DNA from: Torymus aiolomorphi
Lineage: Eukaryota > Arthropoda > Insecta > Hymenoptera > Torymidae
NCBI GenBank assembly: GCA_036365515.1
Contig: CM070877.1
Coordinates: 8,565,001-8,629,000, forward strand
Direction of reading: 5' to 3'
Length of the DNA stretch: 64,000 nt
The translations under genes were made by a program, and so were the position numbers. The notes beneath the pieces are model-generated. The model had not been told where the DNA came from. It did no database searches and was given only the letters and a program-made list of their open reading frames with translations. This document shows, in pieces, positions 37,871-53,600 of the stretch; the first letter of the stretch is position 1; the number at the start of each line of letters is the position of its first letter.

Positions 37871-40800
37871 TTTGGACCAAATAAACGATGAAATGTAGAA
37901 CATTTTTGAAAATTACTTATCTCCGCTAGGTCCTTCGACCCCAATGGATATTCCATCCACTAGAGCAGGAAGATATAGTCGGGTATTGTGACTTGTAGGC
38001 TGAGAAAATTGAAATTTGGTGTTTTTTTGCGATTTTCAACGCCATATATCCCAATAAACGAAGAAAAATTTTTTTCCTCCAAATTTAGCCAAAATTCATA
38101 TATAGGGGTATTTTTCGCTGCTCTTTCGATTGGCGCTATGATTTTTGCAATATCTCAAAATTTTTGAAAATTATTATTTTCCTATTGGCTCTACGGCCCT
38201 AAAACCTTTTCCATTCGATAGAGCGGAGATAAATAGTCGCGTATAGTGATTGGTGGGATTAGAAAACGGATATTTTCGGTTTTCAAGCGATTTGAAGTCG
38301 ATTTGGCCCAAATAAACGATGAAATGTAGAACATTTTTCAAAATTGCCCATCTCCGCTAGGTCCTTCGACCCCAAAGGATATTCTATCCACTAGAGCAGG
38401 AAGATATAGTCGGGTATTGTGACTTGTAGGCTGAGAAAATTAAAATTTGGTGTTTTTGAGCGATTTTCAACGCATTATATCCCAATAAACGAAGAAAAAT
38501 TTTTTACCTCCAAATTTAGACAAAATTCATATATAGGGGTATTTTTCGCTGCTCTTTCGATTGGCGCTATGATTTTTGCAATATCTTAAAATTTTTGAAA
38601 ATTATTATTTTCCTATTGGCTCTACGGCCCTAAAACCTTTTCCATTCGATAGAGCGGAGATAAATAGTCGCGTATAGTGATTGGTGGGATTAGAAAATGG
38701 ATATTTTCGGTTTTCAAGCGATTTGAAGTCGATTTGGCCCAAGTAAACGATGAAATGTAGAACATTTTTCATAATTGCTCATCTCCGCTAGGTCCTTCGA
38801 CCCCACAGGATATTCCGTCCACTAGAGCAGGAAGATATAGTCGGGTATTGTGACTTGTAGGCTGAGAAAATTGAAATTTGGTATTTTTGAGCGATTTTCA
38901 ACTCATTATATCCCAATGAACGAAGAAGAATTTTTTCCTTCTAAATTTAGCCAAAATTCATATATAGGGGTATTTTTCGCTGCTCTTTCGATTGGCGCTA
39001 CGATTTCTGCAATATCTCAAAATTTTTGAAAATTATTATTTTCCTATTGGCTCTACGGCCCTGAAACCTTTTCCATTCGATAGAGCGGAAAAAAATAGTC
39101 GCGTATAGTGACTGGTGGGATTAGAAAATGGATATTTTGGGTTTTCAAGCGATTTGAAGTCGATGTGGCCCAAATAAACGATGAAATGTAGAACATTTTT
39201 CAAAATTGTTCATCTCCGCTAGGTCCTTCGACCCCAAAGGATATTCCATCCACTAGAGCAGGAAGATATAGTCGGGTATTGTGACTAGTAGGCTGAGAAA
39301 ATTGAAATTTGGTATTTTTGAGCGATTTTCAACGCTTTATATCCCAATAAACGAAGAAAAATTTTTTTCCTCCAAATTTAGCCAAAATTCATATATAGGG
39401 GTATTATTCGCTGCTCTTTCGATTGGCGCTATGATTTTTGCAATATCTAAAAATTTTTGAAAATTATTATTTTCCTATTGGCTCTACGGCCCTAAAACCT
39501 TTTCCATTCGATAGAGCGGAGATAAATAGTCGCGTATAGTGATTGGTGGGATTAGAAAATGGATATTTTCGGTTTTCAAGCGATTTGAAGTCGATTTGGC
39601 CCAGGTAAACGATGAAATGTAGAACATTTTTCAAAATTGCTCATCTCCGCTAGGTCCTTCGACCCCACAGGATATTCCGTCCACTAGAGCAGGAAGATAT
39701 AGTCGGGTATTGTGACTTGTAGGCTGAGAAAATTGAAATTTGGTATTTTTGAGCGATTTTCAACTCATTATATCCCAATGAACGAAGAAGAATTTTTTCC
39801 TTCTAAATTTAGCCAAAATTCATATATAGGGGTATTTTTCGCTGCTCTTTCGATTGGCGCTACGATTTCTGCAATATCTCAAAATTTTTGAAAATTATTA
39901 TTTTCCTATTGGCTCTACGGCCCTGAAACCTTTTCCATTCGATAGAGCGGAAAAAAATAGTCGCGTATAGTGACTGGTGGGATTAGAAAATGGATATTTT
40001 GGGTTTTCAAGCGATTTGAAGTCGATGTGGCCCAAATAAACGATGAAATGTAGAACATTTTTCAAAATTGTTCATCTCCGCTAGGTCCTTCGACCCCAAA
40101 GGATATTCCATCCACTAGAGCAGGAAGATATAGTCGGGTATTGTGACTAGTAGGCTGAGAAAATTGAAATTTGGTATTTTTGAGCGATTTTCAACGCTTT
40201 ATATCCCAATAAACGAAGAAAAATTTTTTTCCTCCAAATTTAGCCAAAATTCATATATAGGGGTATTATTCGCTGCTCTTTCGATTGGCGCTATGATTTT
40301 TGCAATATCTAAAAATTTTTGAAAATTATTATTTTCCTATTGGCTCTATGGCCCTGAAACCTTTTCCATTCGATAGAGCGGAAAAAAATAGTCGCGTATA
40401 GTGATTGGTGGGATTAGAAAATGGATATTTTGGGTTTTCAAGCGATTTGAAGTCGATTTGGACCAAATAAACGATGAAATGTAGAACATTTTTGAAAATT
40501 ACTTATCTCCGCTAGGTCCTTCGACCCCAATGGATATTCCATCCACTAGAGCAGGAAGATATAGTCGGGTATTGTGACTTGTAGGCTGAGAAAATTGAAA
40601 TTTGGTGTTTTTTGCGATTTTCAACGCCATATATCCCAATAAACGAAGAAAAATTTTTTTCCTCCAAATTTAGCCAAAATTCATATATAGGGGTATTTTT
40701 CGCTGCTCTTTCGATTGGCGCTATGATTTTTGCAATATCTCAAAATTTTTGAAAATTATTATTTTCCTATTGGCTCTACGGCCCTAAAACCTTTTCCATT

Positions 40801-43040
40801 CGATAGAGCGGAGATAAATAGTCGCGTATAGTGATTGGTGGGATTAGAAAACGGATATTTTCGGTTTTCAAGCGATTTGAAGTCGATTTGGCCCAAATAA
40901 ACGATGAAATGTAGAACATTTTTCAAAATTGCCCATCTCCGCTAGGTCCTTCGACCCCAAAGGATATTCTATCCACTAGAGCAGGAAGATATAGTCGGGT
41001 ATTGTGACTTGTAGGCTGAGAAAATTAAAATTTGGTGTTTTTGAGCGATTTTCAACGCATTATATCCCAATAAACGAAGAAAAATTTTTTTTCTCCAAAT
41101 TTAGACAAAATTCATATATAGGGGTATTTTTCGCTGCTCTTTCGATTGGCGCTATGATTTTTGCAATATCTTAAAATTTTTGAAAATTATTATTTTCCTA
41201 TTGGCTCTACGGCCCTAAAACCTTTTCCATTCGATAGAGCGGAGATAAATAGTCGCGTATAGTGATTGGTGGGATTAGAAAATGGATATTTTCGGTTTTC
41301 AAGCGATTTGAAGTCGATTTGGCCCAAGTAAACGATGAAATGTAGAACATTTTTCAAAATTGCTCATCTCCGCTAGGTCCTTCGACCCCACAGGATATTC
41401 CGTCCACTAGAGCAGGAAGATATAGTCGGGTATTGTGACTTGTAGGCTGAGAAAATTGAAATTTGGTATTTTTGAGCGATTTTCAACTCATTATATCCCA
41501 ATGAACGAAGAAGAATTTTTTCCTTCTAAATTTAGCAAAAATTCATATATAGGGGTATTTTTCGCTGCTCTTTCGATTGGCGCTACGATTTCTGCAATAT
41601 CTCAAAATTTTTGAAAATTATTATTTTCCTATTGGCTCTACGGCCCTGAAACCTTTTCCATTCGATAGAGCGGAAAAAAATAGTCGCGTATAGTGACTGG
41701 TGGGATTAGAAAATGGATATTTTGGGTTTTCAAGCGATTTGAAGTCGATGTGGCCCAAATAAACGATGAAATGTAGAACATTTTTCAAAATTGTTCATCT
41801 CCGCTAGGTCCTTCGACCCCAAAGGATATTCCATCCACTAGAGCAGGAAGATATAGTCGGGTATTGTGACTAGTAGGCTGAGAAAATTGAAATTTGGTAT
41901 TTTTGAGCGATTTTCAACGCTTTATATCCCAATAAACGAAGAAAAATTTTTTTCTCCAAATTTAGCCAAAATTCATATATAGGGGTATTATTCGCTGCTC
42001 TTTCGATTGGCGCTATGATTTTTGCAATATCTAAAAATTTTTGAAAATTATTATTTTCCTATTGGCTCTACGGCCCTAAAACCTTTTCCATTCGATAGAG
42101 CGGAGATAAATAGTCGCGTATAGTGATTGGTGGGATTAGAAAATGGATATTTTCGGTTTTCAAGCGATTTGAAGTCGATTTGGCCCAGGTAAACGATGAA
42201 ATGTAGAACATTTTTCAAAATTGCTCATCTCCGCTAGGTCCTTCGACCCCACAGGATATTCCGTCCACTAGAGCAGGAAGATATAGTCGGGTATTGTGAC
42301 TTGTAGGCTGAGAAAATTGAAATTTGGTATTTTTGAGCGATTTTCAACTCATTATATCCCAATGAACGAAGAAGAATTTTTTCCTTCTAAATTTAGCCAA
42401 AATTCATATATAGGGGTATTTTTCGCTGCTCTTTCGATTGGCGCTACGATTTCTGCAATATCTCAAAATTTTTGAAAATTATTATTTTCCTATTGGCTCT
42501 ACGGCCCTGAAACCTTTTCCATTCGATAGAGCGGAAAAAAATAGTCGCGTATAGTGACTGGTGGGATTAGAAAATGGATATTTTGGGTTTTCAAGCGATT
42601 TGAAGTCGATCTGGCCCAAATAAACGATGAAATGTAGAACATTTTTGAAAATTGTTCATCTCCGCTAGGTCCTTCGACCCCAAAGGATATTCCATCCACT
42701 AGAGCAGGAAGATATAGTCGGGTATTGTGACTAGTAGGCTGAGAAAATTGAAATTTGGTATTTTTGAGCGATTTTCAACGCTTTATATCCCAATAAACGA
42801 AGAAAAATTTTTTTCCTCCAAATTTAGCCAAAATTCATATATAGGGGTATTATTCGCTGCTCTTTCGATTGGCGCTATGATTTTTGCAATATCTAAAAAT
42901 TTTTGAAAATTATTATTTTCCTATTGGCTCTATGGCCCTGAAACCTTTTCCATTCGATAGAGCGGAAAAAAATAGTCGCGTATAGTGATTGGTGGGATTA
43001 GAAAATGGATATTTTGGGTTTTCAAGCGATTTGAAGTCGA
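37871..43040. repeat. Higher-order repeat of six satellite units (~2.585 kb)
   Basis: The rare subtype with TTTGGACCAAATAAACG stands at 37871, 40456 and 43041, 2585 bp apart each time. The flanking subtypes follow in the same order. Confidence 0.75.
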
Positions 43041-44653
43041 TTTGGACCAAATAAACGATGAAATGTAGAACATTTTTGAAAATTACTTATCTCCGCTAGG
43101 TCCTTCGACCCCAATGGATATTCCATCCACTAGAGCAGGAAGATATAGTCGGGTATTGTGACTTGTAGGCTGAGAAAATTGAAATTTGGTGTTTTTTTGC
43201 GATTTTCAACGCCATATATCCCAATAAACGAAGAAAAATTTTTTTCCTCCAAATTTAGCCAAAATTCATATATAGGGGTATTTTTCGCTGCTCTTTCGAT
43301 TGGCGCTATGATTTTTGCAATATCTCAAAATTTTTGAAAATTATTATTTTCCTATTGGCTCTACGGCCCTAAAACCTTTTCCATTCGATAGAGCGGAGAT
43401 AAAGAGTCGCGTATAGTGATTGGTGGGATTAGAAAACGGATATTTTCGGTTTTCAAGCGATTTGAAGTCGATTTGGACCAAATAAACGATGAAATGTAGA
43501 ACATTTTTGAAAATTGCCCATCTCCGCTAGGTCCTTCGACCCCAAAGGATATTCTATCCACTAGAGCAGGAAGATATAGTCGGGTATTGTGACTTGTAGG
43601 CTGAGAAAATTGAAATTTGGTGTTTTTTTGCGATTTTCAACGCCATATATCCCAATAAACGAAGAAAAATTTTTTTCCTCCAAATTTAGACAAAATTCAT
43701 ATATAGGGGTATTTTTCGCTGCTCTTTCGATTGGCGCTATGATTTTTGCAATATCTTAAAATTTTTGAAAATTATTATTTTCCTATTGGCTCTACGGTCC
43801 TAAAACCTTTTCCATTCGATAGAGCGGAGATAAATAGTCGCGTATAGTGATTGGTGGGATTAGAAAATGGATATTTTCGGTTTTCAAGCGATTTGAAGTC
43901 GATTTGGCCCAAGTAAACGATGAAATGTAGAACATTTTTCAAAATTGCTCATCTCCGCTAGGTCCTTCGACCCCACAGGATATTCCGTCCACTAGAGCAG
44001 GAAGATATAGTCGGGTATTGTGACTTGTAGGCTGAGAAAATTGAAATTTGGTATTTTTGAGCGATTTTCAACTCATTATATCCCAATGAACGAAGAAGAA
44101 TTTTTTCCTTCTAAATTTAGCCAAAATTCATATATAGGGGTATTTTTCGCTGCTCTTTCGATTGGCGCTACGATTTCTGCAATATCTCAAAATTTTTGAA
44201 AATTATTATTTTCCTATTGGCTCTACGGCCCTGAAACCTTTTCCATTCGATAGAGCGGAAAAAAATAGTCGCGTATAGTGACTGGTGGGATTAGAAAATG
44301 GATATTTTGGGTTTTCAAGCGATTTGAAGTCGATGTGGCCCAAATAAACGATGAAATGTAGAACATTTTTCAAAATTGTTCATCTCCGCTAGGTCCTTCG
44401 ACCCCAAAGGATATTCCATCCACTAGAGCAGGAAGATATAGTCGGGTATTGTGACTAGTAGTTTGAGAAAATTGAAATTTGGTATTTTTGAGCGATTTTC
44501 AACGCTTTATATCCCAATAAACGAAGAAAAATTTTTTTCCTCCAAATTTAGCCAAAATTCATATATAGGGGTATTATTCGCTGCTCTTTCGATTGGCGCT
44601 ATGATTTTTGCAATATCTAAAAATTTTTGAAAATTATTATTTTCCTATTGGCT

Positions 44654-47600
44654 CTATGGCCCTGAAACCTTTTCCATTCGATAGAGCGGAAAAAAATAGT
44701 CGCGTATAGTGATTGGTGGGATTAGAAAATGGATATTTTGGGTTTTCAAGCGATTTGAAGTCGATTTGGACCAAATAAACGATGAAATGTAGAACCTTTT
44801 TGAAAATAACTTATCTCCGCTAGGTCCTTCGACCCCAATGGATATTCCATCCACTAGAGCTGGAAGATATAGTCAGGTATTGTGACTAGTAGGCTGAGAA
44901 AATTGAAATTTGGTATTTTTGAGCGTTTTTCAACGCATTATATCCCAATAAACGAAGAAAAACTTTTTTCCTCCAAATTTAGCCAAAATTCATATATAGG
45001 GGTATTTTTTGCTGCTCTTTCGATTGGCGCTATGATTTTTGCAACATCACAAAATTTTTGAAAATTATTATTTTTGTATTGGCTCTACGGCCTTAAAACC
45101 TTTTCCATTCGATAGAGCGGAAAAAAATAGTCGCGTATAGTGATTGGAGGGATTGGAAAATGGATATTTTGCGTTTTCAAGCGATTTGAAGTCGATTTGA
45201 CCCAAATAAACAAAGATATCTAGAACATTTTTCAAAATTTGCTCATCTCCGCTAGGTCGTTCGACCCCAAAAGATGTTCCATCCACTAGAGCAGAAAGAT
45301 ATAGTCGGGTATTATTTCAGGTAGGCTGAGAAAATGGAAATTTTGTATTTTTGGACGATTTTAGACGGCTTAGATCTCAATATTCGAAGAAAAATTTCTT
45401 TCCTCCAAATTTAGCCAAAATTCATATATAGGGGTATTTATCGCTGCTCGTTCGATTGGCGCTACGATTTTTGCAGTATCTCAAAATTTCTGAAAATTAT
45501 TACTTTCCTAGTGGCTCTACGGCCCTAAAACCTTTTCCATTCGATAGAGCGGAAAAAAATAGTCGCGTATAGTGATTGGTGGGATTAGAAAATGGATATT
45601 TTCGGTTTTCAAGCGATTTGTAGTCGATTTGGCCCAAATAAACGATGAAATGTAGAACATTTTTCAAAATTGCCAATCTCCGCTAGGTCCTTCGACCCCA
45701 AAGATATTCCATCCACTAGAGCAGGAATATATAGTCGGGTATTGTGACTTGTAGGCTGAGAAAATTGAAATTTGGTGTTTTTTTGCGATTTTCAACGCCA
45801 TATATCCCAATAACCGAAGAAAAATTTTTTTCCTCCAAATTTAGCCAAAATTCATATATAGGGGTATTTTTCGCTGCTCTTTCTATTGGCGCTATGATTT
45901 TTGCAATATCTCAAAATTTTAGAAAATTATTATTTTCCTATTGGCTCTACGGCCCTAAAACCTTTTCCATTCGATAGAGCGGAGATAAATAGTCGCGTAT
46001 AGTGATTGGTGGGATTAGAAAATGGATATTTTCGTTTTTCAAGCGATTTGAAGTCGATTTGGCCCAAATAAACGATGAAATGTAGAACATTTTTCAAAAT
46101 TGCCCATTTCCGCTAGGTCCTTCGACCCCAAAGGATATTCTATCCACTAGAGCAGGAAGATATAGTCGGGTATTGTGACTTGTAGGCTGAGAAAATTAAA
46201 ATTTGGTGTTTTTGAGCGATTTTCAACGCATTATATCCCAATAAACGAAGAAAAATTTTTTTCCTCCAAATTTAGACAAAATTCATATATAGGGGTATTT
46301 TTCGCTGCTCTTTCGATTGGCGCTATGATTTTTGCAATATCTCAAAATTTTTGAAAATTATTATTTTCCTATTGGCTCTACGGCCCTAAAACCTTTTCCA
46401 TTCGATAGAGCGGAGATAAATAGTCGCGTATAGTGATTGGTGGGATTAGAAAATGGATATTTTCGGTTTTCAAGCGATTTGAAGTCGATTTGGCCCAAGT
46501 AAACGATGAAATGTAGAACATTTTTCAAAATTGCCCATCTCCGCTAGGTCCTTCGACCCCAAAGGATATTCCATCCACTAGAGCAGGAAGATATAGTCGG
46601 GTATTGTGACTTGTAGGCTGAGAAAATTAAAATTTGGTGTTTTTGAGCGATTTTCAACGCATTATATCCGAATAAACGAAGAAAAATTTTTTTCCTCCAA
46701 ATTTAGCCAAAATTCATATATAGGGGTATTTTTCGCTGCTCTTTCGATAGGCGCTATGATTTTTGCAATATCTAAAAATTTTTGAAATTAATTTTTTCCT
46801 ATTGGCTCTATGGCCCTAAAACCTTTTCCATTCGATAGAGCGGAAAAAAATAGTCGCGTATAGTGATTGGTGGGATTAGAAAATGGATATTTTGGGTTTT
46901 CAAGCGATTTGAAGTCGATTTGGCCCAAATAAACGATGAAATGTAGAACATTTTTGAAGATTACTCATTTCCGCTAGGTCCTTCGACCCCAAAGGATATT
47001 CCATCCACTAGAGCAGGAAGATATAGTCGGGTTTTGTGACTAGTAGGTTAAGAAAATAAATTTGGTACTTTTGAGCGATTTTCAACGCATTATTTCCCAA
47101 TAAACGGACAAAAATTTTTTCCTCCAAATTTAGCCAAAATTCATATGTAGGGGTATTTTTCGCTGCTCTTTCGATAGGCGCTATGATTTTTGCAATATCT
47201 AAAAATTTTTGAAATTAATTTTTTCCTATTGGCTCTATGGCCCTAAAACCTTTTCCATTCGATAGAACGGAAAAAAATAGTCGCGTATAGTGATTGGTGG
47301 GATTAGAAAATGGATATTTTGGCTTTTCAAGCGATTTGAATTCGATTTGCCCCAAATAAACGATGAAATGTAGAACATTTTTCAAAATTGCTCATCTCCG
47401 CTAGGTCCTTCGACCCCACAGGATATTCCATCCACTAGAGCAGGAAGATATAGTCGGGTATTGTGACTTGTAGGCTGAGAAAATTGAAATTTGGTATTTT
47501 TGAGCGATTTTCAACTTATTATATCCCAATGAACGAAGAAGAATTTTTTCCTTCTAAATTTAGCCAAAATTCATATATAGGGGTATTTTTCGCTGCTCTT

Positions 47601-50600
47601 TCGATTGGCGCTACGATTTCTGCAATATCTCAAAATTTTTGAAAATTATTATTTTCCTATTGGCTCTACGGCCCTGAAACCTTTTCCATTCGATAGAGCG
47701 GAAAAAAATAGTCGCGTATAGTGACTGGTGGGATTAGAAAATGGATATTTTGGGTTTTCAAGCGATTTGAAGTCGATGTGGCCCAAATAAACGATGAAAT
47801 GTAGAACATTTTTCAAAATTGTTCATCTCCGCTAGGTCCTTCGACCCCAAAGGATATTCCATCCACTAGAGCAGGAAGATATAGTCGGGTATTGTGACTA
47901 GTAGGCTGAGAAAATTGAAATTTGGTATTTTTGAGCGATTTTCAACGCTTTATATCCCAATAAACGAAGAAAAATTTTTTCCTCCAAATTTAGCCAAAAT
48001 TCATATATAGGGGTATTATTCGCTGCTCTTTCGATTGGCGCTATGATTTTTGCAATATCTAAAAATTTTTGAAAATTATTATTTTCCTATTGGCTCTATG
48101 GCCCTGAAACCTTTTCCATTCGATAGAGCGGAAAAAAATAGTCGCGTATAGTGATTGGTGGGATTAGAAAATGGATATTTTGGGTTTTCAAGCGATTTGA
48201 AGTCGATTTGGACCAAATAAACGATGAAATGTAGAACATTTTTGAAAATTACTTATCTCCGCTAGGTCCTTCGACCCCAATGGATATTCCATCCACTAGA
48301 GCAGGAAGATATAGTCAGGTATTGTGACTAGTAGGCTGAGGAAATTGAAATTTGGTATTTTTGAGCGTTTTTCAACGCATTATATCCCAATAAACGAAGA
48401 AAAACTTTTTTCCTCCAAATTTAGCCAAAATTCATATATAGGGGTATTTTTTGCTGCTCTTTCGATTGGCGCTATGATTTTTGCAACATCACAAAATTTT
48501 TGAAAATTATTATTTTTCTATTGGCTCTACGGCCTTAAAACCTTTTCCATTCGATAGAGCGGAAAAAAATAGTCGCGTATAGTGATTGGAGGGATTGGAA
48601 AATGGATATTTTGCGTTTTCAAGCGATTTGAAGTCGATTTGACCCAAATAAACAAAGATATCTAGAACATTTTTCAAAATTTGCTCCTCTCCGCTAGGTC
48701 GTTCGACCCCAAAAGATGTTCCATCCACTAGAGCAGAAAGATATAGTCGGGTATTATTTCAGGTAGGCTGAGAAAATGGAAATTTTGTATTTTTGGACGA
48801 TTTTAGACGGCTTAGATCTCAATATTCGAAGAAAAATTTCTTTCCTCCACATTTAGCCAAAATTCATATATAGGGGTATTTATCGCTGCTCGTTCGATTG
48901 GCGCTACGATTTTTGCAGTATCTCAAAATTTCTGAAAATTATTACTTTCCTAGTGGCTCTACGGCCCTAAAACCTTTTCCATTCGATAGAGCGGAAAAAA
49001 ATAGTCGCGTATAGTGATTGGTGGGATTAGAAAATGGATATTTTCGGTTTTCAAGCGATTTGTAGTCGATTTGGCCCAAATAAACGATGAAATGTAGAAC
49101 ATTTTTCAAAATTGCCAATCTCCGCTAGGTCCTTCGACCCCAAAGGATATTCCATCCACTAGAGCAGGAATATATAGTCGGGTATTGTGACTTGTAGGCT
49201 GAGAAAATTGAAATTTGGTGTTTTTTTGCGATTTTCAACGCCATATATCCCAATAAACGAAGAAAAATTTTTTTCCTCCAAATTTAGCCAAAATTCATAT
49301 ATAGGGGTATTTTTCGCTGCTCTTTCGATTGGCGCTATGATTTTTGCAATATCTCAAAATTTTTGAAAATTATTATTTTCCTATTGGCTCTACGGCCCTA
49401 AAACCTTTTCCATTCGATAGAGCGGAGATAAATAGTCGCGTATAGTGATTGGTGGGATTAGAAAATGGATATTTTCGGTTTTCAAGCGATTTGAAGTCGA
49501 TTTGGCCCAAATAAACGATGAAATGTAGAACATTTTTCAAAATTGCCCATTTCCGCTAGGTCCTTCGACCCCAAAGGATATTCTATCCACTAGAGCCGGA
49601 AGATATAGTCGGGTATTGTGACTTGTAGGCTGAGAAAATTAAAATTTGGTGTTTTTGAGCGATTTTCAACGCATTATATCCCAATAAACGAAGAAAAATT
49701 TTTTTCCTCCAAATTTAGACAAAATTCATATATAGGGGTATTATTCGCTGCTCTTTCGATTGGCGCTATGATTTTTGCAATATCTCAAAATTTTTGAAAA
49801 TTATTATTTTCCTATTGGCTCTACGGCCCTAAAACCTTTTCCATTCGATAGAGCGGAGATAAATAGTCGCGTATAGTGATTGGTGGGATTAGAAAATGGA
49901 TATTTTCGGTTTTCAAGCGATTTGAAGTCGATTTGGCCCAAGTAAACGATGAAATGTAGAACATTTTTCAAAATTGCCCATCCCCGCTAGGTCCTTCGAC
50001 CCCAAAGGATATTCCATCCACTAGAGCAGGAAGATATAGTCGGGTATTGTGACTTGTAGGCTGAGAAAATTAAAATTTGGTGTTTTTGAGCGATTTTCAA
50101 CGCATTATATCCGAATAAACGAAGAAAAATTTTTTTCCTCCAAATTTAGCCAAAATTCATATATAGGGGTATTTTTCGCTGCTCTTTCGATAGGCGCTAT
50201 GATTTTTGCAATATCTAAAAATTTTTGAAATTAATTTTTTCCTATTGGCTCTATGGCCCTAAAACCTTTTCCATTCGATAGAGCGGAAAAAAATAGTCGC
50301 GTATAGTGACTGGTGGGATTAGAAAATGGATATTTTGGGTTTTCAAGCGATTTGAAGTCGATGTGCCCCAAATAAACGATGAAATGTAGAACATTTTTCA
50401 AAATTGCTCATCTCCGCTAGGTCCTTCGACCCCACAGGATATTCCGTCCACTAGAGCAGGAAGATATAGTCGGGTATTGTGACTTGTAGGCTGAGAAAAT
50501 TGAAATTTGGTATTTTTGAGCGATTTTCAACTCATTATATCCCAATGAACGAAGAAGAATTTTTTCCTTCTAAATTTAGCCAAAATTCATATATAGGGGT

Positions 50601-53600
50601 ATTTTTCGCTGCTCTTTCGATTGGCGCTACGATTTCTGCAATATCTCAAAATTTTTGAAAATTATTATTTTCCTATTGGCTCTACGGCCCTGAAACCTTT
50701 TCCATTCGATAGAGCGGAAAAAAATAGTCGCGTATAGTGACTGGTGGGATTAGAAAATGGATATTTTGGGTTTTCAAGCGATTTGAAGTCGATGTGGCCC
50801 AAATAAACGATGAAATGTAGAACATTTTTCAAAATTGTTCATCTCCGCTAGGTCCTTCGACCCCAAAGGATATTCCATCCACTAGAGCAGGAAGATATAG
50901 TCGGGTATTGTGACTAGTAGGCTGAGAAAATTGAAATTTGGTATTTTTGAGCGATTTTCAACGCTTTATATCCCAATAAACGAAGAAAAATTTTTTTCCT
51001 CCAAATTTAGCCAAAATTCATATATAGGGGTATTATTCGCTGCTCTTTCGATTGGCGCTATGATTTTTGCAATATCTAAAAATTTTTGAAAATTATTATT
51101 TTCCTATTGGCTCTACGGCCCTAAAACCTTTTCCATTCGATAGAGCGGAGATAAATAGTCGCGTATAGTGATTGGTGGGATTAGAAAATGGATATTTTCG
51201 GTTTTCAAGCGATTTGAAGTCGATTTGGCCCAGGTAAACGATGAAATGTAGAACATTTTTCAAAATTGCTCATCTCCGCTAGGTCCTTCGACCCCACAGG
51301 ATATTCCGTCCACTAGAGCAGGAAGATATAGTCGGGTATTGTGACTTGTAGGCTGAGAAAATTGAAATTTGGTATTTTTGAGCGATTTTCAACTCATTAT
51401 ATCCCAATGAACGAAGAAGAATTTTTTCCTTCTAAATTTAGCCAAAATTCATATATAGGGGTATTTTTCGCTGCTCTTTCGATTGGCGCTACGATTTCTG
51501 CAATATCTCAAAATTTTTGAAAATTATTATTTTCCCATTGGCTCTACAGCCCTGAAACCTTTTCCATTCGATAGAGCGGAAAAGAATAGTCGCGTATAGT
51601 GACTGGTGGGATTAGAAAATGGATATTTTGGGTTTTCAAGCGATTTGAAGTCGATGTGGCCCAAATAAACGATGAAATGTAGAACATTTTTCAAAATTGT
51701 TCATCTCCGCTAGGTCCTTCGACCCCAAAGGATATTCCATCCACTAGAGCAGGAAGATATAGTCGGGTATTGTGACTAGTAGGCTGAGAAAATTGAAATT
51801 TGGTATTTTTGAGCGATTTTCAACGCTTTATATCCCAATAAACGAAGAAAAATTTTTTTCCTCCAAATTTAGCCAAAATTCATATATAGGGGTATTATTC
51901 GCTGCTCTTTCGATTGGCGCTATGATTTTTGCAATATCTAAAAATTTTTGAAAATTATTATTTTCCTATTGGCTCTATGGCCCTGAAACCTTTTCCATTC
52001 GATAGAGCGGAAAAAAATAGTCGCGTATAGTGATTGGTGGGATTAGAAAATGGATATTTTGGGTTTTCAAGCGATTTGAAGTCGATTTGGACCAAATAAA
52101 CGATGAAATGTAGAACATTTTTGAAAATAACTTATCTCCGCTAGGTCCTTCGACCCCAATGGATATTCCATCCACTAGAGCTGGAAGATATAGTCAGGTA
52201 TTGTGACTAGTAGGCTGAGAAAATTGAAATTTGGTATTTTTGAGCGTTTTTCAACGCATTATATCCCAATAAACGAAGAAAAACTTTTTTCCTCCAAATT
52301 TAGCCAAAATTCATATATAGGGGTATTTTTTGCTGCTCTTTCGATTGGCGCTATGATTTTTGCAACATCACAAAATTTTTGAAAATTATTATTTTTGTAT
52401 TGGCTCTACGGCCTTAAAACCTTTTCCATTCGATAGAGCGGAAAAAAATAGTCGCGTATAGTGATTGGAGGGATTGGAAAATGGATATTTTGCGTTTTCA
52501 AGCGATTTGAAGTCGATTTGACCCAAATAAACAAAGATATCTAGAACATTTTTCAAATTTGCTCATCTCCGCTAGGTCGTTCGACCCCAAAAGATGTTCC
52601 ATCCACTAGAGCAGAAAGATATAGTCGGGTATTATTTCAGGTAGGCTGAGAAAATGGAAATTTTGTATTTTTGGACGATTTTAGACGGCTTAGATCTCAA
52701 TATTCGAAGAAAAATTTCTTTCCTCCAAATTTAGCCAAAATTCATATATAGGGGTATTTATCGCTGCTCGTTCGATTGGCGCTACGATTTTTGCAGTATC
52801 TCAAAATTTCTGAAAATTATTACTTTCCTAGTGGCTCTACGGCCCTAAAACCTTTTCCATTCGATAGAGCGGAAAAAAATAGTCGCGTATAGTGATTGGT
52901 GGGATTAGAAAATGGATATTTTCGGTTTTCAAGCGATTTGTAGTCGATTTGGCCCAAATAAACGATGAAATGTAGAACATTTTTCAAAATTGCCAATCTC
53001 CGCTAGGTCCTTCGACCCCAAAGATATTCCATCCACTAGAGCAGGAATATATAGTCGGGTATTGTGACTTGTAGGCTGAGAAAATTGAAATTTGGTGTTT
53101 TTTTGCGATTTTCAACGCCATATATCCCAATAACCGAAGAAAAATTTTTTCCTCCAAATTTAGCCAAAATTCATATATAGGGGTATTTTTCGCTGCTCTT
53201 TCTATTGGCGCTATGATTTTTGCAATATCTCAAAATTTTAGAAAATTATTATTTTCCTATTGGCTCTACGGCCCTAAAACCTTTTCCATTCGATAGAGCG
53301 GAGATAAATAGTCGCGTATAGTGATTGGTGGGATTAGAAAATGGATATTTTCGTTTTTCAAGCGATTTGAAGTCGATTTGGCCCAAATAAACGATGAAAT
53401 GTAGAACATTTTTCAAAATTGCCCATTTCCGCTAGCTCCTTCGACCCCAAAGGATATTCTATCCACTAGAGCAGGAAGATATAGTCGGGTATTGTGACTT
53501 GTAGGCTGAGAAAATTAAAATTTGGTGTTTTTGAGCGATTTTCAACGCATTATATCCCAATAAACGAAGAAAAATTTTTTTCCTCCAAATTTAGACAAAA